Shown piece after piece: positions 1 to 8,914 of a DNA stretch of 64,000 nt. The position numbers and the translations under genes were made by a program. The notes under the pieces were generated by a model. The model ran no database searches. It was not told the origin of the DNA and saw only the letters and a list, made by a program, of their open reading frames with translations. Position 1 is the stretch's first letter. Each line of letters opens with the position of its first letter. Location of the stretch: positions 62,001-126,000 of the forward strand of contig NZ_AUMH01000003.1 of assembly GCF_000430585.1 (NCBI RefSeq), read 5' to 3'. Source of the stretch: Alicyclobacillus herbarius DSM 13609 (GTDB lineage Bacteria > Bacillota > Bacilli > Alicyclobacillales > Alicyclobacillaceae).

Positions 1-1279
1 CGACCACATCGACATCCGACTCGCTCTGAGGTTCCGCCGATGTCGATGTGGTGGCGTCGACGGCTTGCACCTCCTCCTCCCGTCCCTGGTTCTTCCCGAG
101 GGTGGCCACCGCGTAAGTCGGGTCCACCGCCTTGTCGACTGTGGGGGTCTCCACCGACGCGTCGACCGCCAGGTCCGTTGCCACGGTATCCACCGGTCCC
201 CCGGCTAACGTCGCCGGCGCGGTGGGACGCAGCGCGTAACGCGCCAGCAAGGCCTGGGTAGCTCGCATGCGCGCCTCTTCCTGTTCCAGACTCGCCTCAA
301 GCGCGTCTACGTAATCCTCTTCCTCCCAGTTCAGCGCTCGGCGCGCGTACCAACGGATAATCTGCAGGCTCTGCATGGGAATGGCCAAGAGCGCGGCCAT
401 CAGGCGCGCCTCGTCGGGCTGGGCTTCATTCGCCGTCCCGCTGGCCGTCAGGTACTGATGAAAGAGTTCGGTCGTCAAATTCACATCCCAAGCGTGCTGC
501 GGAAGGTAGCGTTGCATCCAGCTGGCCAGGTCGGTCAGCGGAAGACCGGGGTGCACCCGCTCATAATCGGTGATGACCACCCCTTCCCCGTTCTGCAGCA
601 GCGCGTCGCCGTGAAAACGCCCGTGACATACGTTGCCCTCTGCCCCTGCCGTCTGCTCCCGATCGAGAAAGTCAACGGCCTGCAGTTCGGCAGTGGCGTA
701 TTCGATGCGGCGCCGCAATTCGTCGGCGGCACAGAGAAACAGACGTTGAAACGGTGACGAATCAGCAGGCACAGAGAACGCGCTGGACAGACGTCCGACC
801 TCATCCATTCCCTCCTGGAGGCGTTCCAGCCAACCACTGCCCTGCGGTACATCAGGTGATGACGAGGGACCCAGACAACCGTGGGCGCTCTTGTGCCAGG
901 CGGCCAACACCGTCACGGCCTCTTCCATCTGCCCCGGGTCTTTGAAACGACAAGCACTGCCGGAAATCCACGCGGTAACATAATAGAGACCCGTGCCGTC
1001 GACCACGTACGGATCGCCATAAATGGTGCGAACAAAACGTGGCAACGGCCGCCACCCGGCCCCAGAGAGCGCCTCTGTGCAACGGAAGGCTGCATCTAGC
1101 TGCAGGCGTCCGACCTGCGCGCGACGCAGCCAATACGAGCCGGCGTCTGTTCGCACCTTGATGCCTCCACGGCTGGCTCGCGCCCGGATCTGCCCATACC
1201 ACGGATACTCTTCCCGCAGCTCGATAGGGACCCCGACTGATGCGAACGCCCTGCGCACGGGATCCGACCAACCAGTCAC
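1..1279 (-). CDS. CotS-family kinase-like spore coat protein (3' end outside window)
   Basis: The reading frame is open from a GTG at 1279 to the window edge (about 426 codons). It therefore lacks its C-terminus here. The GTG sits 7-9 nt after a good GGAGGTG ribosome site, and an in-frame TGA lies just upstream of it. The protein has the aminoglycoside-phosphotransferase/CotS fold signature: HGRFHGD at residues 219-225, Asn230, and ITDYE at 236-240, so the catalytic Asp, Asn and metal-binding Asp are all present. From about residue 345 the sequence becomes a low-complexity Val/Thr/Asp/Glu-rich tail. It is the last gene of a spoVID-ysxE-cotS-like run, with 24 bp to the preceding stop. That context and the family indicate a role in spore coat assembly. 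The substrate, and whether it is an active kinase, are unknown. Confidence 0.8.
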   Translation of the reverse strand, partial: MTGWSDPVRRAFASVGVPIELREEYPWYGQIRARASRGGIKVRTDAGSYWLRRAQVGRLQLDAAFRCTEALSGAGWRPLPRFVRTIYGDPYVVDGTGLYYVTAWISGSACRFKDPGQMEEAVTVLAAWHKSAHGCLGPSSSPDVPQGSGWLERLQEGMDEVGRLSSAFSVPADSSPFQRLFLCAADELRRRIEYATAELQAVDFLDREQTAGAEGNVCHGRFHGDALLQNGEGVVITDYERVHPGLPLTDLASWMQRYLPQHAWDVNLTTELFHQYLTASGTANEAQPDEARLMAALLAIPMQSLQIIRWYARRALNWEEEDYVDALEASLEQEEARMRATQALLARYALRPTAPATLAGGPVDTVATDLAVDASVETPTVDKAVDPTYAVATLGKNQGREEEVQAVDATTSTSAEPQSESDVDVV

Positions 1280-1303
1280 CTGGGTTCACCTCCAATGTGA
1301 GGA

Positions 1304-2314
1304 TTACATCGATTCACCGGCCAACAAGCACTGTGCGCAGTCGTGATGAGACTCCGCGGCCTTCCGCCAGGAGACTGTGCTCTCGGGCTCGGGTTTTCCT
1401 GCTTGTGACCACGTCTTCGCCATCCGGACGCCAAGATGCGGATACGCGGCAAATGCCCTCACCATCTCCGCCTGTTCCCGAGACAACGGATGAATACCGT
1501 GGTACCAAGTCAGTGCATCCGCAACCCCTTCCGCATGCCCAGCTTCAGCGACATCCCGACATAAACAGGCCAGATCATAGAGCGCGTCATCCAGGACCGG
1601 ATCGGCCGTGAGAAGTGTGGCTACCTGGCCGTCCGGAAGCCGACGCAAGGAGTTCAAGTGATACCCGTTCCAGGCCACGCTTTTCTTTTGCCTGGCCGTT
1701 TCGGCCAGCTCCCTGTAGCCTACCTGGCGCAGCCGTTCCACCGCTTGCTCCGCCAAGTCTTGCCAGCGCGCGAGCCAATCAAGCTGTAGTTGGTCGCGTC
1801 GCAAGTCCTCCCTGCCCAAAAGGTGTACCCGCGTCCGTTCGAGAAAGTCCAGACCGTGTTGGAACTGGGAAAGCCACGCCCCGTATCGTGGCCTTCGGGT
1901 CGACAGGGATTCCAACCGCGCACCAGCGCCGTCCAGGGCCGAATGCAAGAAAGCGAGGTTTTCCGCCGCCAGCCGCACATCGTCGGGAGTGACGGCAAGT
2001 CCCAAGCCCGGCCAGGCGCGGGTTAAGTACGCCACGCGCCCTTCTTGAATGGGGACGAGCCGCTCGTCGTACAGGTTTTGCAGGGGCCGCTGCACTCGGC
2101 GAAAGCCGCTCGCGGCGGCCCAATCGGCAGTCGTTTGCCGAAGCACGGCCGACTCCATCGGCGCGATGCACAATTCATAACAACCATCGATGGCACTGAC
2201 CACGTAGCAGTCGGAGGCGGATAGGTCTCCCTGCAGGCGCAGCCTTGGAACCGGAAAACTGCGCAGGCAGTCCTCCAGCGCGGTGCGGCTGATTTGGATA
2301 ACGCCCGCCATCAC
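1304..2314 (-). CDS. YsxE-like spore coat protein, degenerate CotS family
   Basis: 336 residues from an ATG at 2314 preceded by GGAGGG. The length and overall pattern fit the YsxE/CotS group that follows spoVID in Bacillales. The kinase-like core is degenerate: the position expected to read HGDxxxxN reads WNGYHLNSL (about residues 217-225), so the catalytic Asp seems to be missing while the following Asn is kept. A pseudokinase or structural coat role is therefore more likely than phosphotransfer. The gene lies 19 bp after spoVID and 24 bp before the next CotS-type gene, so the three are probably co-transcribed in the mother cell. The C-terminus contains two Cys in CAQC. Family assignment is good; precise function is inferred from position. 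Confidence 0.72.
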   Translation of the reverse strand: MMAGVIQISRTALEDCLRSFPVPRLRLQGDLSASDCYVVSAIDGCYELCIAPMESAVLRQTTADWAAASGFRRVQRPLQNLYDERLVPIQEGRVAYLTRAWPGLGLAVTPDDVRLAAENLAFLHSALDGAGARLESLSTRRPRYGAWLSQFQHGLDFLERTRVHLLGREDLRRDQLQLDWLARWQDLAEQAVERLRQVGYRELAETARQKKSVAWNGYHLNSLRRLPDGQVATLLTADPVLDDALYDLACLCRDVAEAGHAEGVADALTWYHGIHPLSREQAEMVRAFAAYPHLGVRMAKTWSQAGKPEPESTVSWRKAAESHHDCAQCLLAGESM

Positions 2315-2333
2315 GCACCACCCTCCATGGCCG

Positions 2334-3782
2334 TCACCGGCTCGGGATGATCAAGGTTTGACCGGCATACAACGCCGTTTCGGAAGTAAGCCGATTTACC
2401 CGCAACAATTCGTGCTTGCTACATCCGAACCGCTCAGCCAGGTCGTCGACCGACTCGTCCTCCAGGACGATGGCAAAGCGTATCGTGTAGGTTCGCTCCG
2501 GGGCACTGAAATCGACAAACGACCACATATCACTGACCGGCTTGGTTTCCGCCCGCTCCCCAGCCTGGGCAGCCTCGAGCACAGCGGTGTCTTCGTCCAA
2601 TGGCGCATCCTCTGGTTGAGCCTCTACCGCTTTGCGCCCCCGCGCCTCTCCATCCGCGTTGGTCTCTGGGCGCGATCCGTACGTGACATGTGGCGCGAAT
2701 CCTTGGGTGGCCTGAAACCCTTCCTCTGTGAAGGCCCGGGCGGCGCTGAACGACTCCGCAGCGTCGGTCGCATCGACAGGTAGGTTCATCTCATCTGTGG
2801 ATAATTGGTGTTCAAACTCGAATTCGGCCACCGGTGCACTTTCGGACGATGGCTGATCCCGTGTTGACGATGCATCGGACAGGCCGTAGTCCGTGGACTG
2901 AAGGGGAGACCGTTCCTGCTCGTCCAGAGCTTCTGATGGCGCCGTCCGCGCGTCTGGCGTATCGTGCTCTTGGGTGCTTTGTCCGGGTTTACCCGGACCT
3001 CTGTCCCCGTCCAGGGCACGGTCGTATTGCTTCAGGGCGCCGGCGAGGGATTCTGGCTCGCGCGTCGTCTCATTCTGCGTCTGGGCCTCCTCGTCGAGCT
3101 TCGCGCCGCCCCGGGCCCAGCTGATGGCCTCGGGCGTCTCCGGTACGCGTTTTTGCCCGCGCGCCAACTCCAGGTCTTCCTCCAGATGGGCCGCGTTTGT
3201 CCGTCCTTTGCTAGACTCGGGTGGCGGCATCTCCCCATCGGAAGTCGAGGCCGGCGCGTCATCGTCCCAGTCATACCTCGATTCCGGTTCATCACCAGCC
3301 CCTTGTCCGAACAGGGCATCCCCTTCCTCCTGGGCCCCGCATTGAAAGTGGTACCCTTCATCAGCATTCAATCCAAAGATCACTAGGTCCGCAACGACAC
3401 GCACCCATCCCGTCCCGACAACTTCCAGCTTCCATCTCGATATACGGCTGGTCACGTTCATCACGCTGCGGGACTGGGCCGCAACCGGCACCCGAAACGA
3501 GAACGGCATCCGGTGATGGACGTGCTCCACATGACCATCTTCCGGTCCAAAGCCGAGAATGTCGTCGACGTCCAGCCTGGCCTCGCCGTCCCCGCGGGGA
3601 ATGTATCCCGCAAACACAATCGCTCCTTCTAATACGTACGCATCTCCCATGCGCTCAAACGACGTGACTTCGGTGGCGACGGTCGCGTCTTCAATCACGT
3701 CACCGTCGCGGACCACGTCGAGGAACACCTCTTGGTTGACCTCCAGGTGAACCCCTGGAGTGCGGTCCGAGTCGCTCACCAT
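2334..3782 (-). CDS. spoVID: Spore coat/cortex morphogenetic LysM protein SpoVID
   Basis: 482 residues from the ATG at 3782, chosen because AAGGAGGGA lies just upstream; longer in-frame starts have no ribosome site. The N-terminal ~130 residues form the conserved SpoVID N-domain (HLEVNQEVFLDV near the start). A long acidic, low-complexity middle follows. The last ~50 residues are a LysM domain beginning near TYTIRFAIV and ending GQTLIIPSR. In Bacillus this protein anchors coat proteins to the forespore surface together with SpoIVA and SafA. Here it heads a coat-gene run directly after the hem operon, the same arrangement as in Bacillus. A sigma-E-like promoter is visible upstream. The middle region is longer and more acidic than the ends and probably evolves fast. 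Confidence 0.9.
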   Translation of the reverse strand: MVSDSDRTPGVHLEVNQEVFLDVVRDGDVIEDATVATEVTSFERMGDAYVLEGAIVFAGYIPRGDGEARLDVDDILGFGPEDGHVEHVHHRMPFSFRVPVAAQSRSVMNVTSRISRWKLEVVGTGWVRVVADLVIFGLNADEGYHFQCGAQEEGDALFGQGAGDEPESRYDWDDDAPASTSDGEMPPPESSKGRTNAAHLEEDLELARGQKRVPETPEAISWARGGAKLDEEAQTQNETTREPESLAGALKQYDRALDGDRGPGKPGQSTQEHDTPDARTAPSEALDEQERSPLQSTDYGLSDASSTRDQPSSESAPVAEFEFEHQLSTDEMNLPVDATDAAESFSAARAFTEEGFQATQGFAPHVTYGSRPETNADGEARGRKAVEAQPEDAPLDEDTAVLEAAQAGERAETKPVSDMWSFVDFSAPERTYTIRFAIVLEDESVDDLAERFGCSKHELLRVNRLTSETALYAGQTLIIPSR

Positions 3783-3818
3783 CCGTTCCCTCCTTGCGGC
3801 TGACATCATTCCTCTACC

Positions 3819-3847
3819 ACCGTATGCCCAGGCCGAAACCATTATGA
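3819..3847 (-). promoter_or_regulatory. Candidate sigma-E promoter of spoVID
   Basis: On the minus strand TCATAATG and CATACGGT are separated by exactly 13 nt. This resembles the sigma-E consensus (-35 near kmATATT, -10 CATACAnT, 13-14 nt spacing). It lies 37 bp upstream of the chosen spoVID start and downstream of the hem operon terminator. The match is by eye. Confidence 0.5.
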
Positions 3848-3876
3848 TGTACCCCTCCGCAAGGCGGATCCCTACT

Positions 3877-3920
3877 AGAAAAGGGCTGTTCCCAGTGCCT
3901 GTGGCTCTGGAAACAGCCCC
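3877..3920 (-). terminator. Rho-independent terminator of the hem operon
   Basis: Minus strand: GGGCTGTTTCCAG pairs with CTGGGAACAGCCC (13 bp, one G-T) around an 11-nt loop and is followed by TTTTCT. It begins about 60 bp after the hemL stop and separates the hem genes from the sporulation genes. Confidence 0.85.
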
Positions 3921-3980
3921 CATGTGGATGCTGGCAATCTTCGGTTCGCGACCCATTAAAGCGATTGTCCGGACATGTAC

Positions 3981-5273
3981 TTAAAGGGATTGCAGCGCCT
4001 TGCGAATCGCATCCTCCGTCATTTCCAACTGCTCATGCGTGTGGACCGCGGAGAGGAATCCCGACTCCAATTGAGAAGGCGGAAGCAGTACCCCATGGTC
4101 CAGGAGAGCATGAAAGAAGCGGGCATACAAACGGTCATCGGATGCTTTGGCCGCGCGAAAATCGGTGACCGGCCCTTCATGGAAAAACAGCCCAAACATC
4201 CCGCCGATGGCCTGGCCCCAGACGGGAATACCGCGCGCCTTTCCCGTCTCGACAAACACGTCGACGATGCGCTGTCCGTATTCCTCCATCCGCGCGTACA
4301 AACCGTCTTCTTCCGCCTGCTTCAGCCACCTAAGCGTCGTCAATCCGGCGACCATGGCCAATGGGTTGCCAGAGAGGGTTCCGGCCTGATAGACCGGGCC
4401 GCTCGGCGCCACCTGTTCCATGATTTCCCGTTTTCCGCCGTACGCCCCGACCGGCATGCCGCCGCCAATCACCTTGCCGAGTGTGATAAGATCCGGATGC
4501 AGCCCAAACCGGGCGGCCGCCCCGCCCAGTGCGACGCGAAATCCGGTCATCACTTCATCCAAAATAAACAGTGCACCGTGGCTGTGGACCAGTTCCTCCA
4601 AGCCCTTTAGGTACCCAGGCTTCGGCGGCACACCGCCCATATTGCCTGCGACCCCTTCCACAATCACGGCGGCAATCTTTTCGCCTTCCCGGGCAAACAG
4701 TTCCCGCGCCGCGTCCAAGTCATTGTAGGGCAGCGTCAACGTGGCCCGTGCCGTAGCCTGCGGCACACCTGGACTATCGGGCAATCCGAGCGTGGCGACG
4801 CCGGATCCGGCTTTCACCAGGAGGCTGTCCGCATGCCCGTGGTAACACCCCTCAAATTTGACGATGCAGCTACGTCCAGTGTAGGCCCGTGCCAGACGCA
4901 GGGCGCTCATCGTCGCCTCCGTGCCGCTGTTGACCATCCGGACGACTTCAATGGCAGGCACCAGGTGATGAACCATGCGGGCCATTTCCGTCTCCAACTC
5001 GGTCGGAACGCCAAAACTGGTTCCTTTTTGGGCCGTATCCATAATCGCGCGGATGACATCGGGATGCGCGTGGCCGAGAATAAGCGGCCCCCAGGAGAGG
5101 ATGTAATCGACGTAACGATTCCCGTCAATATCGTACAGGTAGGGTCCTTCGCCATGATCTGCGAAAAACGGCTCGCCCCCAACTGCGGCAAACGCACGCA
5201 CTGGGCTGTTAACACCGCCCGGCATCCAGCGCTTCGCCTCCGCAAACGCGGCCTGTGATTTTGCTCCCGTCAC
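3981..5273 (-). CDS. hemL: Glutamate-1-semialdehyde 2,1-aminomutase
   Basis: Converts glutamate-1-semialdehyde to 5-aminolevulinate, the second step of the C5 tetrapyrrole pathway, using PLP. The GTG at 5273 gives 430 residues, the same length as Bacillus HemL, and AAGGGGG precedes it; an ATG at 5297 would add eight residues with a poor ribosome site. Family landmarks are WMPGGVNSPVRAF near the N-terminus, SSG/NSGTEATMSALRLAR, FEGCYHGH, and the PLP-lysine segment DEVMTGFR...GKVIGGGMPVGAYGG. It is the last gene of hemAXCDBL, about 30 bp after hemB, and is followed by a strong terminator. Confidence 0.96.
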   Translation of the reverse strand: MTGAKSQAAFAEAKRWMPGGVNSPVRAFAAVGGEPFFADHGEGPYLYDIDGNRYVDYILSWGPLILGHAHPDVIRAIMDTAQKGTSFGVPTELETEMARMVHHLVPAIEVVRMVNSGTEATMSALRLARAYTGRSCIVKFEGCYHGHADSLLVKAGSGVATLGLPDSPGVPQATARATLTLPYNDLDAARELFAREGEKIAAVIVEGVAGNMGGVPPKPGYLKGLEELVHSHGALFILDEVMTGFRVALGGAAARFGLHPDLITLGKVIGGGMPVGAYGGKREIMEQVAPSGPVYQAGTLSGNPLAMVAGLTTLRWLKQAEEDGLYARMEEYGQRIVDVFVETGKARGIPVWGQAIGGMFGLFFHEGPVTDFRAAKASDDRLYARFFHALLDHGVLLPPSQLESGFLSAVHTHEQLEMTEDAIRKALQSL

Positions 5274-5303
5274 TCTATGACGCCCCCTTCCGGACATACA
5301 CTT

Positions 5304-6284
5304 TTAGCGGTGCTCTTCCCGCCACCAGCGCGCCGCATCCTTGGCATGATAGGTCAAAATGAAGTCCGCCCCGGCGCGTTTGAACGCGGTCAACATTTCC
5401 GATACCACCGCCCGCTCGTCAATCCAGCCACGCAGCGCAGCCGCCTTCACCATGCTGTATTCGCCGCTAACGTTGTAGGTGGCCACCGGATGGTCAAACC
5501 GCTGCCGCAGTTGACGAATCACGTCCAGGAAAGCAAGCGCGGGCTTCACCATCAGCATGTCCGCTCCTTGCTCCACGTCAGCCGCCGCTTCGCGCATGGC
5601 TTCGCGGGCATTGGCGGCATCCATCTGATAGGTCCGACGGTCCCCAAACGCGGGCGCGGAATGCGCAGCCTCGCGAAATGGGCCATAGAATGCCGAAGCG
5701 TATTTCACCGCATAGGAGAGAATGGCCACATGCGTCAGACCCGCCTCGTCCAAGCCGCGACGAATCGCCGCCACACGTCCATCCATCATGTCCGATGGCG
5801 CAACCACGTCGGCGCCGGCCTGGGCGTGCGAAACTGCCGTGCGCACCAGGTACTCTAGGCTCTCATCGTTGACAATCTTGCCGTCGCGAACGATGCCGCA
5901 GTGACCGGCCGGATTGTATTGACACAGGCAGACGTCGGTCATGACCACAAGTTCCGGGTTTTCCGCCTTGACCGCGCGCACAGCCTCCTGTACGACGCCA
6001 CGCTCCGCGTAGGCACTGGAACTCAACTCGTCCTTCTCCAGCGGCAGGCCAAATAATATCACCCCGGGTACGCCCAGCTCAGACAACTCGACGACCTCCC
6101 GGCGCAATTCGTCCAACCCGAGGTGGTCCACCCCCGGCATAGCCTCGATGGGCTCGCGCCCCTGGAGACCCTCCTGAACAAAAATCGGATAGACAAAATC
6201 CGCCGGAGACCATGCAAATTCCTGCACCAGTCGGCGCATCGCGGCACTGGCGCGTAGTCGACGGTGGCGTGCAAAGCTTTCCAT
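5304..6284 (-). CDS. hemB: Delta-aminolevulinic acid dehydratase (porphobilinogen synthase)
   Basis: Condenses two 5-aminolevulinates to porphobilinogen. The ATG at 6284 follows GGGAGGATACACA and yields 326 residues, normal for HemB. Visible landmarks: MTDVCLCQYNPAGHCG (metal-site cysteines of the zinc type), the Schiff-base lysine segments VAPSDMMDGR / AILSYAVKYASAFYGPFR and MLMVKPALAFLDVIR, and YNVSGEYSMVKAA near the C-terminus. The cysteine-rich site suggests Zn dependence. The gene sits inside the hem operon, 53 bp after hemD. Confidence 0.96.
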   Translation of the reverse strand: MESFARHRRLRASAAMRRLVQEFAWSPADFVYPIFVQEGLQGREPIEAMPGVDHLGLDELRREVVELSELGVPGVILFGLPLEKDELSSSAYAERGVVQEAVRAVKAENPELVVMTDVCLCQYNPAGHCGIVRDGKIVNDESLEYLVRTAVSHAQAGADVVAPSDMMDGRVAAIRRGLDEAGLTHVAILSYAVKYASAFYGPFREAAHSAPAFGDRRTYQMDAANAREAMREAAADVEQGADMLMVKPALAFLDVIRQLRQRFDHPVATYNVSGEYSMVKAAALRGWIDERAVVSEMLTAFKRAGADFILTYHAKDAARWWREEHR

Positions 6285-6336
6285 TGTGTATCCTCCCTTG
6301 TTTCCATGTAAACTCCATAAATCAAACTCCATGAAC

Positions 6337-7146
6337 TCACCGGCTCGCCGATGCGACCAAATTCAGCAGCGCGGCCACCATACCAGCATCGGATGGCACG
6401 GAGGCCACGGCATCTGCCGGTCTGTCGAACTCGGCGCACGCCTCGGCCGTGGTCGGACCGATGGCCAACAACCAGCAGTTTTTCTGCCGGGTAAACCAAC
6501 CCACCTGGTCGAAAAACGTCTTTGCGGCCGAGGGACTGTACAAAAAGACCGCCACCTGCCCCGGCGCCGACTCCAGCAGCCGCAAAGACGCTCGATCTAT
6601 CGCCATCCGCTTGGTCCGGTAGCAGACCGTCTCACAGACGACGTGGCCCGCTCCTACGAGCGGGGCCCATAGGGACGAATCGGTCAGATTCCCATGTGGA
6701 AACCACACTCGGCTACCTCCCGGCAGGCGATCCGCCAGGTAGTCGAACAGATCTCGGCCGGTGCGCACCCCGTCTGGGGTCTGAACGTAGGCCGCCAGTT
6801 GCTGAGCCGCCCGTTCCGTGGCCTTCCCTACGGTAAAAACCGGCGGCCAGCGTTCCTTGCTCGGCGCGGCTACGCGCTCCGCACTCGCCTGCACTGCGGC
6901 CACGGCGTTCTGAGAAGTAAACACGACTGCATCAAAGTCGGCGACGTGCGCGGTTTGTTCGCAAAATGCCGCGTCTAGCACGAGTTCAATGTCAATCAGC
7001 GGCAAAGCCCAGCCCCGTGCCCCGAGGGACTCGACCTGACGCAGGACGGCCTCGGCTTGCCGCTGGGGTCGTGTAATAAGTACCTGCACACCTTTGAGTG
7101 GCAGCCCGTCCCCATCGACGCGTCGACCCGCCGAGGCTTCAACCAT
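6337..7146 (-). CDS. hemD: Uroporphyrinogen-III synthase
   Basis: Closes and inverts ring D of hydroxymethylbilane to give uroporphyrinogen III. The ATG at 7146 overlaps the end of hemC (ATGGTTGA arrangement) and has GGGGGCGG upstream; it gives 269 residues, typical of the family. HemD sequences diverge strongly, so support comes from VLITRPQRQAEA near the N-terminus, the central FTSQNAVAAV, the C-terminal PSAAKTFF and AIGPTTAEA motifs, and the position between hemC and hemB. A TTG at 7167 is an alternative start. Overlap with hemC implies translational coupling. Confidence 0.9.
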   Translation of the reverse strand: MVEASAGRRVDGDGLPLKGVQVLITRPQRQAEAVLRQVESLGARGWALPLIDIELVLDAAFCEQTAHVADFDAVVFTSQNAVAAVQASAERVAAPSKERWPPVFTVGKATERAAQQLAAYVQTPDGVRTGRDLFDYLADRLPGGSRVWFPHGNLTDSSLWAPLVGAGHVVCETVCYRTKRMAIDRASLRLLESAPGQVAVFLYSPSAAKTFFDQVGWFTRQKNCWLLAIGPTTAEACAEFDRPADAVASVPSDAGMVAALLNLVASASR

Positions 7147-8065
7147 GTACAGCCGCCCCCAGTTCAATCAGCGGCCCCGCGCCTTGCGACAGCAGGTCTT
7201 CCGCGACACGAAGACCAAGCTCCCGCGGGTCGCGTCCCGACTGCTCGGAACGAAGCAGGGGCTGGCCGTCCGGACCAGCCACCATCCCCGTCATCCGCCA
7301 TTCCCCATGCTCGGTCAAGCGGGCGAAAGCCCCCATCGGCACTTGACAGCTCCCACCAAGTCGAGCCAAAAACGCGCGTTCGGCCGTAGCAGCAAACTCT
7401 GTGTTTACATCGGCCACGGTCCGGAGCCACTCCCTCAACTCGGTATCGTCCTCACGGCACTCGATGGCCAAAATCCCTTGGCCGACCGCAGGGATAAATC
7501 GCTCGACAGGTAGTCGTTCCGTGACAAATTGTGACCACCCCATGCGCGAGAGGCCGGCAGCGGCCAACACAATCGCGTCGTAGTCCCCTTCCTGCAGCCG
7601 CTTAAGGCGCGTATCGATGTTACCCCGTAAAGTGACAATCTCCACATCGGGGCGAAGCTCCCGCAGTTGTGCAGCCCGGCGGAGACTCGACGTACCAATC
7701 CGAGCCCTGGCCGGAAGCATGTCCAAAGGGGTTCCGTCCCGAGACAGTAACGCGTCGGACGGATCCTCCCGCGCCGGCATCGCCGCGATGACCAATCCGG
7801 ACGCCAGCTCGGCAGGAACGTCCTTCAGGCTGTGGACCGCGAAATCTGCCCGTCTCTCCAATAGCGTCTGTTCCACCTCGGACACGAACAGACCCTTGCC
7901 GCCAATCTTAGTCAGGCTGACGTCGAGCACGCGGTCACCCTTCGTGACCACCGGCACAACCTCAAATTCCACGTCAGGCAGAGCAGACTTGAGTTTGTCG
8001 ATGACCCATTGAGTCTGGGTCAACGCGAGTCGGCTGCGTCGCGACGCGACGCGAATGGTTCGCAT
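7139..8065 (-). CDS. hemC: Porphobilinogen deaminase (hydroxymethylbilane synthase)
   Basis: Polymerises four porphobilinogens into hydroxymethylbilane. The ATG at 8065, after AGGTGAG, gives 308 residues, matching the family; an open frame further upstream is only overlap with hemX. Landmarks: MRTIRVASRRSRLALTQ at the start, HSLKDVPAEL, the arginine-rich GTSSLRRAAQL, LRGNIDTRL, and the dipyrromethane-cofactor Cys region RLGGSCQVPMGAFA. It lies 23 bp after hemX and overlaps hemD by 8 bp. Confidence 0.96.
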   Translation of the reverse strand: MRTIRVASRRSRLALTQTQWVIDKLKSALPDVEFEVVPVVTKGDRVLDVSLTKIGGKGLFVSEVEQTLLERRADFAVHSLKDVPAELASGLVIAAMPAREDPSDALLSRDGTPLDMLPARARIGTSSLRRAAQLRELRPDVEIVTLRGNIDTRLKRLQEGDYDAIVLAAAGLSRMGWSQFVTERLPVERFIPAVGQGILAIECREDDTELREWLRTVADVNTEFAATAERAFLARLGGSCQVPMGAFARLTEHGEWRMTGMVAGPDGQPLLRSEQSGRDPRELGLRVAEDLLSQGAGPLIELGAAVHG

Positions 8066-8088
8066 CGTCTCACCTACTTTGTCGTCAT

Positions 8089-8901
8089 TCAGATGGTGCG
8101 ATGGAGCCAAGAAAATATCCCCACCACGACCAGATTCGCCAACACTCCGAAGAAACAAATCACAGCATACCAAGCGAGCCGGCGTCCACCCCAGCCCCGT
8201 CGCAGGCGCAGGAGGAGGTAAACCCCGTACATCAGCCACAGTAAGATGGTGGCAATCACCTTCGGGTCCTGGACCGGAATGTGACCCAACCGGACCTCCC
8301 CCCACAGGATGCCAAGTACGATGGCTGAAAGCAACAACGGATAGCCGATGAGCACCCCTATAAAGGTCAGTTGATCTAAGCTTTCCAGCGAGCCAAGACG
8401 AAAGTACCAACCGTTCCAGCGCCGAGCCCTGAGGCACCACTCCTGGACAAGATACATGGCCGCAAACACAAACGCAAACGAAAAAGCGGCGTAGCTGGCC
8501 ACCGCCAGAAGGATGTGCAAGGCCAAGATATCGCTCGATCCGCCCGTATACGGCAAAGGCCGTCGATACATGAACAGATCGACGACCACCAGCACAAACC
8601 CAATTGTGTTGGCAAAAAAGAGAATCAAATCAAAACGGAAGACACTGTCGACAACTAAAGCTACCAAGAGAATCAACCAAGACAGTAAGAGCAGAGAATC
8701 AAACGAAGTATACAAAGGGGCCCTGCGGAGCGAGGCCAACCGCTGCCAAAGCAGAGCGGTCTCCAGCACGAACACCCCAAACAGCAGGACCAGCGCCGTC
8801 CGGTTGACCAGGCGCCGCGGCCGCATCGCATCGATGAAAAACAGCATCAGGCTGACCGCGTACAGTACCGTCAGGGTGTCAAACAGGAACCGCAAGTTCA
8901 T
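8089..8901 (-). CDS. hemX: HemX/CcsA-type cytochrome c assembly membrane protein
   Basis: 270 residues from the ATG at 8901 after GGTGAGGAAGGAT. The protein is almost entirely hydrophobic, with about eight predicted transmembrane segments. It carries the CcsA-family stretch LALHILLAVASYAAFSFAFVF, with a His that could take part in heme handling. In Bacillus the gene in this place (hemX) lowers HemA levels post-transcriptionally; related CcsA proteins handle heme for cytochrome c maturation. Position directly after hemA supports the hemX assignment. Biochemical role is inferred from family and context. Confidence 0.88.
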   Translation of the reverse strand: MNLRFLFDTLTVLYAVSLMLFFIDAMRPRRLVNRTALVLLFGVFVLETALLWQRLASLRRAPLYTSFDSLLLLSWLILLVALVVDSVFRFDLILFFANTIGFVLVVVDLFMYRRPLPYTGGSSDILALHILLAVASYAAFSFAFVFAAMYLVQEWCLRARRWNGWYFRLGSLESLDQLTFIGVLIGYPLLLSAIVLGILWGEVRLGHIPVQDPKVIATILLWLMYGVYLLLRLRRGWGGRRLAWYAVICFFGVLANLVVVGIFSWLHRTI

Positions 8902-8914
8902 ATCCTTCCTCACC

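Noticed and set aside
852-1295. Separate small genes in the first 1.3 kb
   Set aside because: The true frame is one continuous CotS-type gene read from 1279 to the edge; the short frames are out of phase with it.
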